64,000 bases of DNA from Clytia hemisphaerica (taxonomy: Eukaryota > Cnidaria > Hydrozoa > Leptothecata > Clytiidae). Under the pieces are notes generated by a model that searched no databases, had not been told where the DNA came from, and worked only from the letters and a program-made list of their open reading frames with translations. The stretch is taken from contig CACVBU010000148.1 of NCBI GenBank assembly GCA_902728285.1, positions 62,001 to 126,000 on the forward strand, in the 5' to 3' direction. Each line of letters starts with the position of its first letter. The stretch's first letter is position 1. A program made the position numbers and the translations under genes. Shown here in pieces: positions 33,401-36,570 of this stretch.

Positions 33401-35798
33401 GATCGCCATCAATATGTGAAAGTCAATAAAACCTCATGAAACCGGCTAACTTAATTTTGAGTTTGAAAAATCCCCAAGATTGGTAAACAATCATTTTTTC
33501 CCACATATGGCTTTTCTCTTGATCTTTTAGGGGTCTTGACAAAAAACTTTTGGTAAGGGGGAGAGGGGATCCAACTACATACTGATTAAAAAAGAGAGTA
33601 TTGGGATGAAAATCTTTTTAGCCAATTTCTTCATTTCACTTGCTTTCACATTCGTGCAAGAATTTGAAACTTTAAAAGTACAGTTTGGAATTAACTTTGA
33701 CAAAAACACTTTTTTTGTTGACCAGCACGCTGCCTTTTCTTTCAAAATGTTATGAATCCATCAGGGGGGGGTCATGCAGTTATTATATAAACACTATGAC
33801 AATTACTACCGTGGTGGTATATAAACCAAAATTTGGGAAAACAGTTACTCCACCAGTGGACTAACTGCAACATGGGTGGTGCCTAAGCCCAAAATTGTCG
33901 ATTTTGGTAGGATATGGTGTACTAAGTGAGCACATTTTTCAATTTTTCACTTAAAATTTTAGGTTTGTAAATTTTTAAATTCCGGAAGTAAAAAAATTCA
34001 AAACATTTTTTTCAAAAGTAAAAAAAAATCACAAAATTTTTTCTTCAATCAAGGCATGAAAGATATTTTAACAAACTTGGAAAAAGATTGAGATATTTGA
34101 CTCTTGAACGGTCGTTAATAAGTCGTACCCAGTAAAATGGTATCAAAAATGAGGAATTCAGTGAAAAAATTGCCAAATTTGGCATTTTTGGGGGGTGGTA
34201 TACACCAATTTTGAGGGTAAAATCAGTTAGTACACTATGGAATAACTGCAAGGGTGGTGGTGTCTGTAGAAAATGTCCAAAATTGCAGTTACTCCACATA
34301 GTGTCAAGGAGTAACTGCAAGACCCCCCCTGAATCCATCGAGGCTTTTTAACTTTTGTTTTCGATATCAATGCGGGTATGAACAAACTGAGTGTTGGTGC
34401 AAACAGGCAAAAACTCAACGATTATGGGTGCGAAGGCGAGATCAACGCAAATTGTGATTTGGAAGAGGTAAAAGTTGTTTTGAAAAATTTTGGCCGATAA
34501 GAGTAAGGGGAGGGGATCTGAAGCTTATCAGCCTTATGCCGGTAAATATAAAAAGATTTGTGGAGGACCCTGTTTCTTTTGTTGATACACCTTTCCCGTA
34601 ATTCGCAAAACATATGCTCGCGCATTATTTTGATGCTCTCCACCGTTTGGACTTCGGAGGTAAACAAACTCTTTTTTGCCTGCGTTTCCTTAGGGAAAGT
34701 TGGTTTTTGTGCTTTTCTCAAGTTCTGTCAATCAAAATCCCCTCAAATTTTAGTATGTTTTTTTCTTTTCATGATATTACAGTCTGGGAAATCCTCTCAA
34801 TTGCACGCTTATGTTCCGAGGGCGTAAGCGCGTAATTGCATGGTTATAATTTACGCCCGCTCCCGTCCCGGTTGAAATTGCTTAGGGATTTCAAGGGGTT
34901 CAGAATTCTCTAATTCGGGCGAAGGCATGGTTTAACGGGCAATCCATTTTTACGGAATCTTCTTCTACAACAAATTTTGAGTAAAACTGCCCTAGGCTTT
35001 TGAAATTCAACAGAGCTTTCGGAAGGAATTACGTGTCAAAAATATAGGAAATTTTAAAGCGTACAATTACACGCTTACCGCAAAAGCCGTCACCCGTCAA
35101 TCTTGCTTAACGCTTACCGCCCGTTTCAGAAAATTTCAATAAGCGTGTAATTACACGCTTAAAAATTCTGCCATTTTGATAACCGTGCAATTGCGCGCTT
35201 ACGGCCTCGGAACATAAGCGTGCAATTGAGAGGATTTCCCAGACTGTATTACACCACCCTGAAAATTTTTTGCCAAACAAAGATTGCTATCAAAAGTTAG
35301 AAGCTGAAAATCCACTTTCCCTAACCTCTCGCAGGCAAAAACGCATTTGTTTACCTCCCAAACAATTTTATGTCATTTCATGATATTATTTTCTTACATT
35401 TGAAGATGATTTAACATTTCATTTTGTCTGTTGCTATTCTTAGCTTGGAAGTCAAATCAGCATGTTTTGCCAAAGATACCCATTGCAAATGCACATCCCA
35501 TGCAATTCGATTGCAAGACGGATGTGCCAGACTGAATATTAGCTACCCCTAGCTTACAACAACAATTTAACTTACCATCTGCACTAATTTTTTTCCATGG
35601 GTTTTTTGGCTCACTAATTGAATTTTGAGAGCCTTCGTTTTCATCTTTTGGAATTTCATTTGTCTGGTTTGATGGATTTGACGACTCATCAAGACCAAGA
35701 TGCTCATCTGAAGCAGTCTGTGCTTTTGGTTCTGCTTCCTCTGATAATTTACAACCAGGTATTGCTTGTGGTACAGTGTTTTCTGTTATTTCAGCCAT
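315..35798 (-). CDS. LARP1: LARP1, La-related protein 1 (gene span, 15 coding exons, 3' end off window)
   Basis: LARP1 is a cytoplasmic RNA-binding protein that binds 5'TOP mRNAs, poly(A) tails and PABP and couples mTORC1 to translation. Coding exons in transcript order: 35576-35798, 23644-23699, 22520-22582, 17444-17669, 15219-15408, 14880-14934, 13882-13971, 13179-13281, 11105-11170, 10405-10530, 9241-9344, 7045-7124, 6443-6662, 561-983, 315-415. Every junction has AG/GT ends and matching phase, giving 2126 nt (708 codons plus 2 nt). Domain order: acidic N-terminus with NPWKK (about 65-70), RGG box (about 160-185), La motif (about 243-335, with EYYFSEDNL), acidic linker, then the conserved ELDFEFDE and IVTQTPP...DRTGNFT...GLYYYEQDL blocks (about 440-530) and EQHVGW near 690. 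This order is specific to LARP1 rather than LARP4/6/7. The DM15 cap-binding repeats are not in the window and should lie left of position 1. Introns are filled with mobile elements, most of them antisense or non-coding. Identity is very secure; exact splice sites are inferred from sequence only. Confidence 0.93.
561..983 (-). CDS. LARP1: LARP1 coding exon 14
   Basis: A 423-nt, phase-0 exon (acceptor TTGTTAG, donor GTAAAC), 141 codons. It begins VELSSSIGNVGMISEKDFHE and ends IPRFFPAIVKEDLQNK. The PRFFP..VKE motif matches the PRT...FYPVVKE region before LARP1 DM15. The middle is Ser/Lys/Arg-rich and disordered. Confidence 0.9.
1072..2241 (+). repeat. 184-bp tandem satellite, six units plus a partial
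   Basis: The motif ATCAACATT recurs at 1072, 1256, 1440, 1624, 1808 and 2176 (TTCAACATT at 1992), an exact 184-bp step. Units are nearly identical. Each holds an inverted pair ATCAAC...GTTGAT enclosing CGATAT...ATATCG, and a second pair GCTACCA...TGGTAGC about 55 bp apart. The seventh unit stops at TTTCATCTGG (2241), and the same unit resumes at 5750 after the inserted LINE. Lies in the LARP1 intron between exons 14 and 13. Confidence 0.95.
2242..5749 (+). mobile_element. Full-length R2-like (restriction-like-endonuclease) LINE
   Basis: A 3.5-kb insertion splits one 184-bp satellite unit. TTTCATCTGG is present at both junctions (2232-2241 and 5750-5759; AATTTCATCTGG if two more bases count), the mark of a target-site duplication. 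There is a short 5'UTR (2242-2371), one intact ORF (2372-5557) and a 190-bp AT-rich 3' region ending in an A-run (5743-5749). It has no LTR or inverted repeats and is antisense to LARP1. The open frame and clean junctions indicate a young insertion. Confidence 0.88.
2372..5557 (+). CDS. LINE polyprotein: zinc finger, reverse transcriptase, restriction-like endonuclease
   Basis: One 1061-aa protein from the ATG at 2372; the frame is open upstream to 2339 but has no earlier ATG. N-terminal C2HC finger: C60-x3-C64...H77-x3-C81. Then a Lys-rich linker and a reverse transcriptase with LLVDASNAFNSINR (first catalytic Asp), EGTTQGDPIAMALYG, and YADD at about residues 552-555 (4025-4036). The C-terminus has a Cys/His knuckle (CACSANFTIDHALSCH, about 4900-4960) and a PD-(D/E)xK-like nuclease, with RADVS followed by FFDVKV (about 5110-5175). 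This order (zinc finger, RT, CCHC knuckle, RLE) is that of early-branching, often site-specific LINEs such as R2, NeSL, CRE and Hero. The clade is not resolved here. It reverse-transcribes its own RNA at a nicked target. Confidence 0.9.
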   Translation: MEELMRKLFPENYSSTGAVQSESLVANVPVPDLATVPVYRDSQPPKEPPKEPPKELQYECKWGCKRSFSKPSGRSNHERKCPLKSHTKDPVSKKTVNLKVTSLSLNKESSSEPINPKDFQPKVWGNHTVNDIDQILSAAFNETSQWRKNIFNVPSGAVGKSFVEEITHLINLWNNLSPLSNVALKALSVLPSLLLQKPSKTSKSREHTKHLQRRLDLWREGDFDSLIRESRMLQSKFSKSAADRVTSISKRFSDLMFQGKVNAAIKLLSNSTNSHGIVPINDTTLQILQQKHPRGQPKIDELIVQGPFNKIDPTLFEAIDEELIKSMAAKTKGSSGPSKIDAQMWQRILLSKNFGDRSSDLCKAIARMTRIMCTEQCNKESGRDMEAFLSCTLIPLDKNPGIRPIGIGEVLRRIVGKTVTTFLRNEIQEAAGNLQLCAGQLGGCEAAVHAMADIYNDENTDGVLLVDASNAFNSINREVMMHNINILCPTLAMFATNCYSNHVRLFAIGGAELSSSEGTTQGDPIAMALYGICLLPLTDTLRNVPDTKQVAYADDITGAGKLVALRKWWDDLTQLGPTIGYYPEPSKSWLIVKPEMYQTALDTFEGTSIKITAKGHKHLGASVGEKSYKKEFVSNKVETWVKEIKTLSDIAITQPQAAYVAFVIGYRQKFNYIIRTLDDISELLRPIENVIRFHLIPAICDGRQCSDIERKILSFPIKMGGLGIINIEDEAKFQNETSRLATKVLVERIITQSNESIDPSQSKKMLKSLAAKRIGEQKRSLDQIVQQLPSINQKALEIASSQGASSWLTTLPLKEENFVLNKREFADALHMRYGWEMKRLPIKCACSANFTIDHALSCHLGGYVIHRHNNVRDTLATMMNEVCHDVSIEPQLMDLSREQVDLPRSSVTGNEARADVSANGFWQRYQRAFFDVKVCNLLAPSYRIKSIGTTFTSLEKQKKRAYNERILQVEKGTFTPLVFGATGGVARECSIFMSRLADKISAKQKCSKSEVVNGIRRKISFVLIRSVVACLRGERSSRSFTPEQAALKDSKLTEILTSLHV
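5750..5817 (+). repeat. Remainder of the split 184-bp satellite unit
   Basis: TTTCATCTGG followed by the next ~58 bp of the satellite unit, up to TAGCGATT. It continues the unit broken at 2241 and ends the array (about 6.7 units in total before insertion). Confidence 0.92.
5818..6442. other. Intron sequence, no feature recognised
   Basis: AT-rich LARP1 intron sequence with no usable ORF, RNA gene or inverted repeat that I could identify. It includes a short C-run near 6020. Confidence 0.6.
6443..6662 (-). CDS. LARP1: LARP1 coding exon 13
   Basis: A 220-nt exon (acceptor ATTTAAG, donor GTATTT). It encodes SDDSDDELDDFEIGKIMIVT, QTPPPPKKHDRTGNFTNRTK and MTQELAHMISDGLYYYEQDL, the most conserved block of LARP1 outside the La and DM15 domains. 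Confidence 0.93.
7045..7124 (-). CDS. LARP1: LARP1 coding exon 12
   Basis: An 80-nt exon (acceptor TTGTGCAG, donor GTGAGT) encoding NLVDAREELDFEFDEDITN and PPANMEDW, the last Trp codon split. ELDFEFDE is a conserved LARP1 acidic motif. Confidence 0.9.
7836..8907. mobile_element. Element with TGGACCTACCT / AGGTAGGTCCA ends (copy 1)
   Basis: The left conserved end is AACAAGCAACATGCTGAATG then GACCTACCT (to 7863). The right end is CCGGAGGTAGGTCCA (to 8907), the reverse complement of the last 11 bp of the left block. The same two ends flank similar internal units at 30.07-32.16 kb, and the left end alone is at 59.66 kb. Non-coding. Confidence 0.65.
8814..8862. repeat. GACGAACGAACA microsatellite
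   Basis: A short tandem array of GACGAACGAACA/GACGGACGAACA-type units, just inside the right end of the 7.84-8.91 kb element. A shorter version (GACAAACGAACGGACAT) sits at the equivalent place at 32.1 kb, so the array is part of the element. Confidence 0.8.
9241..9344 (-). CDS. LARP1: LARP1 coding exon 11
   Basis: A 104-nt exon encoding DEKEDEEIVPNFIRNKKEIE then EWVQVKRRSGSINKK. The EWVQVKRR block matches the E-W-x-V-K-R segment of LARP1 linkers. The acceptor is ATTAATAG; the donor GTTGGT is weaker than the others. It was found by need: without it, exons 10 and 12 are out of phase, and its length (2 mod 3) repairs this. Confidence 0.82.
9755..10277. mobile_element. Non-autonomous inverted-repeat element (TACTTTAATCGTAG ends)
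   Basis: The left end TACTTTAATCGTAGAAATTT then TAGCGAGAGTAATTTTAGCG is matched in reverse at the right end with one or two changes. Terminal repeat of about 40 bp, total about 523 bp, flanked by or ending in TA. The interior repeats the phrase ATTTTAGCGA many times. No ORF. Lies 128 bp from LARP1 exon 10. Confidence 0.85.
10405..10530 (-). CDS. LARP1: LARP1 coding exon 10
   Basis: A 126-nt exon (acceptor TTTACAG, donor GTAAAA) encoding an acidic then basic linker: EVKSLEEEKELESTEIETQ and later KKPKLPVPKIA. Only this frame is open and it fits the phases of both neighbours. Confidence 0.78.
10611..11022 (+). mobile_element. tRNA-derived SINE
   Basis: Pol III promoter boxes are clear: A box TAGTGTAGTGG (10620-10630) and B box GGTTCGATTCC (10667-10677), 36 bp apart. 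The head resembles a tRNA gene (GCGCAGTAGTGTAGTGGTTA), but the acceptor stem does not close and an unrelated body of about 330 bp follows. The right boundary is approximate. Inserted in the LARP1 intron between exons 10 and 9. Confidence 0.8.
11105..11170 (-). CDS. LARP1: LARP1 coding exon 9
   Basis: A 66-nt linker exon (acceptor CTTTCAG, donor GTAAGC) encoding VENTSYKSALLHDPPSQPTD. No domain; supported by splice sites and phase. Confidence 0.72.
11171..11750. other. Intron sequence, no feature recognised
   Basis: No supported gene or repeat boundary. Contains a short GC-richer stretch near 11290-11330. Confidence 0.5.
11751..12448. mobile_element. Inverted-repeat element, ~700 bp
   Basis: The left arm (from CAAATTTAAACATGTAAAAA at 11751) and right arm (to 12448) are imperfect reverse complements over about 180 bp. 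They share AATGACGTACAC, AAGAAAGAGG, AACAACAGCATTCAAAGGGC and ATTTTTATGTTTTGA in opposite orientation. No ORF of note. Within the LARP1 intron between exons 9 and 8. Confidence 0.75.
12449..13178. other. Intron sequence, no feature recognised
   Basis: Short ORFs here have no recognisable motif or support. Nothing further seen. Confidence 0.5.
13179..13281 (-). CDS. LARP1: LARP1 coding exon 8 (end of La motif)
   Basis: A 103-nt exon, phase 0 in and phase 1 out (acceptor TTTTAG, donor GTAATA). It encodes SLQDSVEILCDGYAVKPKIT followed by PDHWPIAPSSPPIQ. The L.DS..VE......KI.P..WP pattern closes the LARP1 La module. Confidence 0.9.
13337..13539. mobile_element. MITE family A, copy 1 (TAGACCTTTTC ends)
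   Basis: A 203-bp near-palindrome: the left end TAGACCTTTTCGTAAATTAC and its right-end reverse complement, with internal CACTTGCCTCGT/ACAAGGCAAGT. A second copy in the opposite orientation lies at 42074-42276. Located 55 bp upstream of LARP1 exon 8. Confidence 0.88.
13882..13971 (-). CDS. LARP1: LARP1 coding exon 7 (La motif)
   Basis: A 90-nt, phase-0 exon (acceptor TTTTTAG, donor GTAAAA) encoding MRPDGSIPIELLATFNRIQK and LTNDYNVILE, the winged-helix second half of the La motif (compare M...G.LP..LIA.F.R.Q.LT in LARP1 proteins). Confidence 0.93.
13972..14879. other. Intron sequence with scattered GTAAGCCACA repeats
   Basis: Between LARP1 exons 7 and 6. The phrase GTAAGCCACA occurs several times between 14290 and 14520. 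A short GC-rich patch (GGCCGGCCGGGTGAG) is at about 14108. No coding evidence. Confidence 0.5.
14880..14934 (-). CDS. LARP1: LARP1 coding exon 6 (La motif core)
   Basis: A 55-nt micro-exon (acceptor TTTTTAG, donor GTAAAT) encoding EYYFSEDNLIGDFYLRQR. The YYFS.DNL...DF.LR pattern is the signature of La motifs and the aromatic pocket that holds RNA 3' ends. Confidence 0.93.
15060..15185. repeat. Dispersed repeat copy, left of LARP1 exon 5
   Basis: Shares GATAACAGCATAG, ATGTGTAAGC, GAAAACATG and GGAGCCCCA with 15530-15650. The two copies flank LARP1 exon 5 in direct orientation. Confidence 0.65.
15219..15408 (-). CDS. LARP1: LARP1 coding exon 5 (start of La motif)
   Basis: A 190-nt exon (acceptor TTTTCAG, donor GTAAGT). 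It encodes DDPEGFYVTPDGLYIPQQYM and runs into the La motif start VVLKDMIKKQV, whose last Val codon is split with exon 6. Confidence 0.92.
15530..15650. repeat. Dispersed repeat copy, right of LARP1 exon 5
   Basis: Direct-orientation partner of 15060-15185, with similar order and spacing of shared words. The pair could promote loss of exon 5 by recombination, but that is only inference. Confidence 0.6.
15651..16664. other. Intron sequence, no feature recognised
   Basis: AT-rich, short ORFs only. Nothing that I can support. Confidence 0.5.
16665..16979. mobile_element. Inverted-repeat element (ATTCTCAACTTCAGTG ends)
   Basis: The left end ATTCTCAACTTCAGTGGC is matched by CTCAACTGAAGTTGAGAAT at the right. 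The interior has two related modules (GGCTGCCCCAAAGTTTT twice) and a CA-rich run, CACACAGACACACAGACACA (about 16917-16940). Related halves flank the Penelope-like insertion at 18.17 kb and 21.0-21.18 kb. Confidence 0.78.
16980..17443. other. Intron sequence, no feature recognised
   Basis: Between the element above and LARP1 exon 4. Nothing recognised. Confidence 0.5.
17444..17669 (-). CDS. LARP1: LARP1 coding exon 4 (RGG box)
   Basis: A 226-nt exon, phase 0 in and phase 1 out (acceptor TTTCAG, donor GTAATC). It encodes a Ser/Pro/Lys-rich stretch (PSPSPSPKGTPKRKGPKPKW) followed by an RGG/RG box of alternating Arg and Gly. LARP1 proteins carry an RGG-type region just before the La motif. Confidence 0.88.
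17809..17999. repeat. Small palindromic repeat with GTGTGAT..ATCACAC words
   Basis: The left half (AGGTTGCGTCACTTGGAAGT) and right half (ending GAAATGATACAACCT) are loosely complementary. Internal GAGTGCGATCAATCACACCC and GTGTGATTGATCACACTC are palindromes about 80 bp apart. Possibly a small MITE; low certainty. Confidence 0.45.
18172..18350. repeat. Left part of a split repeat (CTCAACTTCAGTGGC family)
   Basis: Matches the element at 16665-16979 (CAACTTCAGTGGCTTCAAAT, GGCCCAATTGTAGA, CTTGTCCCCAGGCC) and breaks off where Penelope-like sequence begins. The complementary end appears at 21010-21178. Confidence 0.65.
18373..19260 (+). pseudogene. 5'-truncated Penelope-like element ORF2 (RT tail plus GIY-YIG endonuclease)
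   Basis: About 265 residues ending at the stop at 19258-19260. They include WFNPPYNKIVSTNVGKTFL and VKVSYSC (end of the Penelope RT/thumb), a Cys-rich linker (CNCRNKNACPLQNKC), and a GIY-YIG nuclease: SIVYKCEV, YLGLTEREFKQRYNEHKQS, then LKWSIQKRV, CRLCLQEKLEI and CRHMNKF. The upstream RT catalytic core is missing; the frame before about 18470 is shifted (the adjacent frame reads TFKKLLK then stop). So this is the 3' part of a canonical Penelope-like retroelement. It has no start of its own and cannot encode a full enzyme. It lies in the LARP1 intron, antisense to the gene. Confidence 0.88.
19261..19552 (+). repeat. Penelope-like pLTR/junction region
   Basis: Non-coding stretch joining ORF2 of one Penelope-like copy to ORF1 of the next. 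It contains the hammerhead motif at 19379-19420. The order ORF2, hammerhead-bearing pLTR, ORF1 matches the tandem arrangement of these elements; the boundaries are inferred. Confidence 0.65.
19379..19420 (+). ncRNA. Hammerhead ribozyme motif (Penelope-like pLTR type)
   Basis: Layout: stem I ATGTAG (19379-19384) pairs perfectly with CTACAT (19415-19420). Core CTGATGA (19385-19391) is followed by a short stem II (UUG/CAU with loop UAAG; the base pair next to the core is a U-U mismatch). GAAA is at 19402-19405, then a minimal stem III (A-U, C-G) with loop TTTAA, and cleavage site GTT before CTACAT. This compact form with a 2-bp stem III is the one known from Penelope-like elements. Predicted self-cleavage follows U19414. 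It sits between the ORF2 stop and the next ORF1. Confidence 0.82.
19553..20625 (+). pseudogene. Penelope-like ORF1 remnant: PHD-type zinc finger, coiled coil, C-terminal domain; frameshifted
   Basis: First part 19553-20218 (from ATG, MDKDQLFEAASP): a Cys4-His-Cys3 finger of PHD type (CTPSGC...CKKCKRSVHYEC...LCSNC), then about 110 residues of Lys/Glu-rich coiled coil. The frame then shifts by one near 20190-20200 (one frame stops at FSSENS, the other continues FRELLDDINV). The second part, to the stop at 20623-20625, has HRLGHRKTKNGRPLKV, a nucleic-acid-binding-like fold, and an acidic tail (WASTDDDE). PHD-plus-coiled-coil ORF1 proteins are known from retrotransposons. Position directly after the hammerhead suggests the ORF1 of the downstream tandem copy, whose RT part is lost. 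An alternative is a CR1-type LINE ORF1. Confidence 0.68.
20714..20864. mobile_element. Hairpin MITE (TATGGATTATTAACC ends)
   Basis: A near-perfect palindrome of about 150 bp. ATGGATTATTAACC is mirrored by GGTCAATAATCCAT, GTCTCT by AGAGAC, CAAAATAT by ATATTTTG, and GTATTGGA by TCCAATAC around GCGAAGCGAG. No coding. Confidence 0.88.
21010..21178. repeat. Right part of the split repeat
   Basis: Carries GATATTCACCCAAGGAACAAG, a reversed GAGGCTAAAACTTTTGGGC...CCTGGAGACTTCAAAAA, and the terminal GCTCAACTGAAATTGAG. It pairs with 18172-18350 and suggests that the Penelope-like tandem landed inside an older copy of this repeat. Confidence 0.6.
21456..21711. mobile_element. MITE family B, copy 1 (TA-flanked GTCATTATAAAAAACAC ends)
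   Basis: Left GTCATTATAAAAAACACTGG followed by TCTGG; right CCAGACCGGGGTTTTTTATA then ATGAC. Both are flanked by TA. A second copy in reverse orientation is at 37609-37834 and shares internal TTTTTGATCACGTTACCAAA and GCAAGTTGCGATTTGCATAC-like words. About 256 bp, no ORF. Confidence 0.9.
21763..22260. repeat. C/G-run-rich repeat block
   Basis: Many C-runs of 6-9 bases alternate with AT-rich sequence (ACCCCCCCTATTTTTT-like words), and GGGGGGGTTCATAC at the right roughly mirrors GTCTGAACCACCCCC at the left. It may be a non-autonomous element; boundaries are unclear. Confidence 0.45.
22520..22582 (-). CDS. LARP1: LARP1 coding exon 3
   Basis: A 63-nt, phase-0 exon (acceptor TTTTAG, donor GTAATT) encoding PLVLEDKAHWPSLDASAQ followed by ETK. 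The HWPSL segment resembles the Trp-Pro motif of LARP1 N-termini. Confidence 0.78.
22783..23166. mobile_element. Palindromic element packed with GAACGTTC motifs
   Basis: The left end GTGTCATCACAAGCGATTTG then AAGTACAAATGAAATGGAACGTTCT is matched in reverse at the right (AGAACATTCCATTTTATTTG ... GCTTGTGCTGACAC). Between them AACGTTC or a close variant occurs about 20 times on both strands. About 384 bp, 200 bp from LARP1 exon 3. Confidence 0.85.
23167..23643. other. Intron sequence, no feature recognised
   Basis: Between the palindromic element and LARP1 exon 2. A C-run at about 23452-23462 and AT-rich sequence only. Confidence 0.5.
23644..23699 (-). CDS. LARP1: LARP1 coding exon 2
   Basis: A 56-nt exon with acceptor TTTATAG and donor GTAATA. 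It encodes ETEEVPDEKPVKTSPRALK (first codon split with exon 1) in the required phase. It is too short to recognise alone; support is phase and continuity with neighbouring exons. Confidence 0.75.
23700..24484. other. Intron sequence, no feature recognised
   Basis: Start of the large (about 11.9-kb) LARP1 intron 1. No supported features before the inverted-repeat element. Confidence 0.5.
24485..25574 (+). repeat. Left 1.1-kb inverted arm
   Basis: Begins GTCGGGGAGCAGAATTCAAA and ends TTGCTTCAAATTATTGAAAA. Its reverse complement is 28296-29405. Confidence 0.92.
27780..28115 (+). pseudogene. LINE reverse transcriptase C-terminal scrap
   Basis: Reading across frames: VEEFNCLGSP (about 27958), then NLHGKIKHNLFRATVESVLF with YGA (about 28047-28115). 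The pattern F.YLGS ... K..LFRATVESVL.YG is the typical tail of APE-type LINE RTs. Broken by frameshifts and stops. It lies within the interior of the 4.9-kb element. Confidence 0.65.
28296..29405 (-). repeat. Right 1.1-kb inverted arm
   Basis: Begins TTTTCAATAATTTGAAGCAA and ends GAATTCTGCTCCCCGAC. Small indels relative to the left arm account for the 20-bp length difference. Confidence 0.92.
29640..30083 (+). pseudogene. LINE apurinic-like endonuclease fragment
   Basis: Reads HVDEPARDRGTDTPSLIDLI and LTKEESQVNSL, then after a frameshift near 29757 GKSDHSVISFTFECYLEPES, then NYNKANFEAMKGYLE...ITDFLERAENAHMNECW, an in-frame TGA near 29960 and ELRNHYIPYEKG. RGTDTPS.IDL and GKSDH are the signature of the C-terminal APE endonuclease in jockey/L2/CR1-like LINEs. 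Dead copy. Confidence 0.85.
30072..32161. mobile_element. Element with TGGACCTACCT / AGGTAGGTCCA ends (copy 2)
   Basis: Left block AACAAGCTACATGCTGAATG then GACCTACCT (to 30099); right block CCGAGGTAGGTCCA (to 32161). The interior has diverged copies of the 320-bp units of 7.2-9.2 kb, mirrored stretches (CCATTTTCTTTTTT-like words in both orientations), and a nested MITE at 30939-31213. Non-coding. Confidence 0.65.
30939..31213. mobile_element. MITE with CACCCCTGT ends, TA-flanked
   Basis: Left CACCCCTGTCTCACTGAACT then GGT; right ACCAGGTCACTGACACAGGG then GTG, reverse complements with few differences. TA on both sides. About 275 bp. Single ends of the same type occur at about 26306 and 42330. 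Confidence 0.82.
32433..33263. mobile_element. Inverted-repeat element with TAGACCTTTT ends, ~830 bp
   Basis: Terminal repeats of about 110 bp. Left TAGACCTTTTCGCCTTCCAT..., AATATTGAATTGTATGCAAA and AAAGTATGCAAAACATATGC are all mirrored at the right end (33150-33263). The outer 10 bp match MITE family A, so they may be related. No ORF. Confidence 0.85.
33305..33435 (+). pseudogene. LINE reverse transcriptase palm fragment
   Basis: Reads DPLTELKKLDAYGIRGKVLE then WIEAF and, after a 1-nt shift, LSDRHQYVKVNKTS. This is the conserved stretch after the first catalytic Asp of jockey/CR1/L2-like RTs (L..YGI.G..L.WI..FLS.R.Q.V.VN). About 130 bp only. Confidence 0.75.
33762..34331. mobile_element. 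CAGGGGG-ended element with 7-bp target duplication (family D, copy 1)
   Basis: Ends CAGGGGGGGGTCATGCAGTT and AACTGCAAGACCCCCCCTG, flanked on both sides by AATCCAT (33755-33761 and 34332-34338). 570 bp, AT-rich interior with repeated GTAACTGCAA/TTGCAGTTAC words. Same type of ends and duplication length as 53456-53995. Confidence 0.88.
34332..34779. other. Intron sequence, no feature recognised
   Basis: LARP1 intron 1 between two MITEs. Contains overlapping short ORFs on both strands with no recognisable motif. AGGTAAACAAACTC near 34660 is mirrored by GTTTACCTCCCAAAC near 35350, so it may be an older, diverged inverted repeat around the next element. Confidence 0.45.
34780..35246. mobile_element. 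TA-flanked inverted-repeat MITE (CAGTCTGGGAAATCC ends)
   Basis: Terminal repeats of about 73 bp, near-perfect: CAGTCTGGGAAATCCTCTCA then ATTGCACGCTTATGTTCCGAGG. Flanked by TA on each side, ends beginning CAGT as in Tc1/mariner-like elements. 467 bp, GC-richer interior with repeated GCGTGTAATTACACGC words. Confidence 0.9.
35576..35798 (-). CDS. LARP1: LARP1 coding exon 1 (start codon)
   Basis: Begins with the ATG at 35798 (MAEITENTVPQA...) and ends in phase 1 at a GTAAGT donor. It encodes 74 residues, acidic and Ser/Asn-rich, ending in NPWKKISAD; the NPWKK tryptophan motif is typical of LARP1 N-termini. In-frame reading beyond the donor is intronic. No upstream splice acceptor was needed, so any 5'UTR intron is unresolved. 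Confidence 0.85.
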
Positions 35799-36294
35799 AA
35801 CTCAACAGTATATAAAATAATAACTTCCCTTGCTAAATCTGTCGTGTTAGAGGCAGACCAGGAGGAAGAGTTCTTCCGTGGGTACAGTATATATATATCA
35901 AAACAAAGCTCAAAATTGTATAAATCTTCACGTAAACTGAATACTCAAATTTCTAAAGTCTGTAAAACTGGGTTAACAAAATCTTTGAATTTAATAGTAT
36001 GTCGTAAGATTCCAAAAATCATGATATATCCTCACAAAGTAACCATTTTATTTAAACTTTATATTATTTATCAACTTCAGTGTGATCCTCGCCATGTGCA
36101 CGACTACGACTTTGAGGTCGAATTTTCCTATTTAATTATGCAAAAAAAAAAAAATTTATGTTAAAAACAAAAGGGTTGTAGTAGTTCGGCCAAACGTGTA
36201 ACAAAAACGGCAACGACCGTAGTCCGCCTGTAGAATAACGCTGTCTCCGCGCGATTTGCGATATGCGACTGGAAGGGAGTCCTCCCATTGAGTT
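35799..36294 (-). promoter_or_regulatory. LARP1 5' region (5'UTR and possible promoter)
   Basis: The 500 bp upstream of the LARP1 ATG. AT-rich near the gene, with a GC-richer patch (CTGTCTCCGCGCGATTTGCG, 36241-36260). No TATA element or initiator can be assigned with confidence, and the transcription start is unknown. Role inferred only from position. Confidence 0.4.
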
Positions 36295-36570
36295 TAAAGC
36301 CCGAAGGACTAGAGTAGAATCTCTAACCTTTCTCAGGCAAGAAAAAGTGAAGCCTTAAAAGATGCGCCGTATTTTTGACGACAGATTGAATCTGGCAATT
36401 CCTTTGTTTACGATTGATATATTTTTTTAAATTTAGCGGTAAATTTTAGTTTCAATCTGTCATTTGTGTAAATTAAAAACCAGGCGAGCCGCTCAAGGCC
36501 GCGCAACTTTGGTAGGATTTGTTGGCTTTAAATCCTACCAAGGAGATTCGATTCTAGCCCTTCGGGCTTA
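36295..36570. mobile_element. MITE family E, copy 1 (TAAAGCCCGAAGG ends)
   Basis: Left TAAAGCCCGAAGGACTAGAG, right CTAGCCCTTCGGGCTTA. About 276 bp, with a GTGAAGCCTTAAAAG-like interior. A second copy of almost the same length is at 39305-39583. Begins about 500 bp upstream of the LARP1 start codon. Confidence 0.85.

Noticed and set aside
35457-35575. Extension of LARP1 exon 1 beyond 35576 (Cys-rich tail)
   Set aside because: The text follows a good GTAAGT donor and exon 2 continues in phase, so this is intron read-through.
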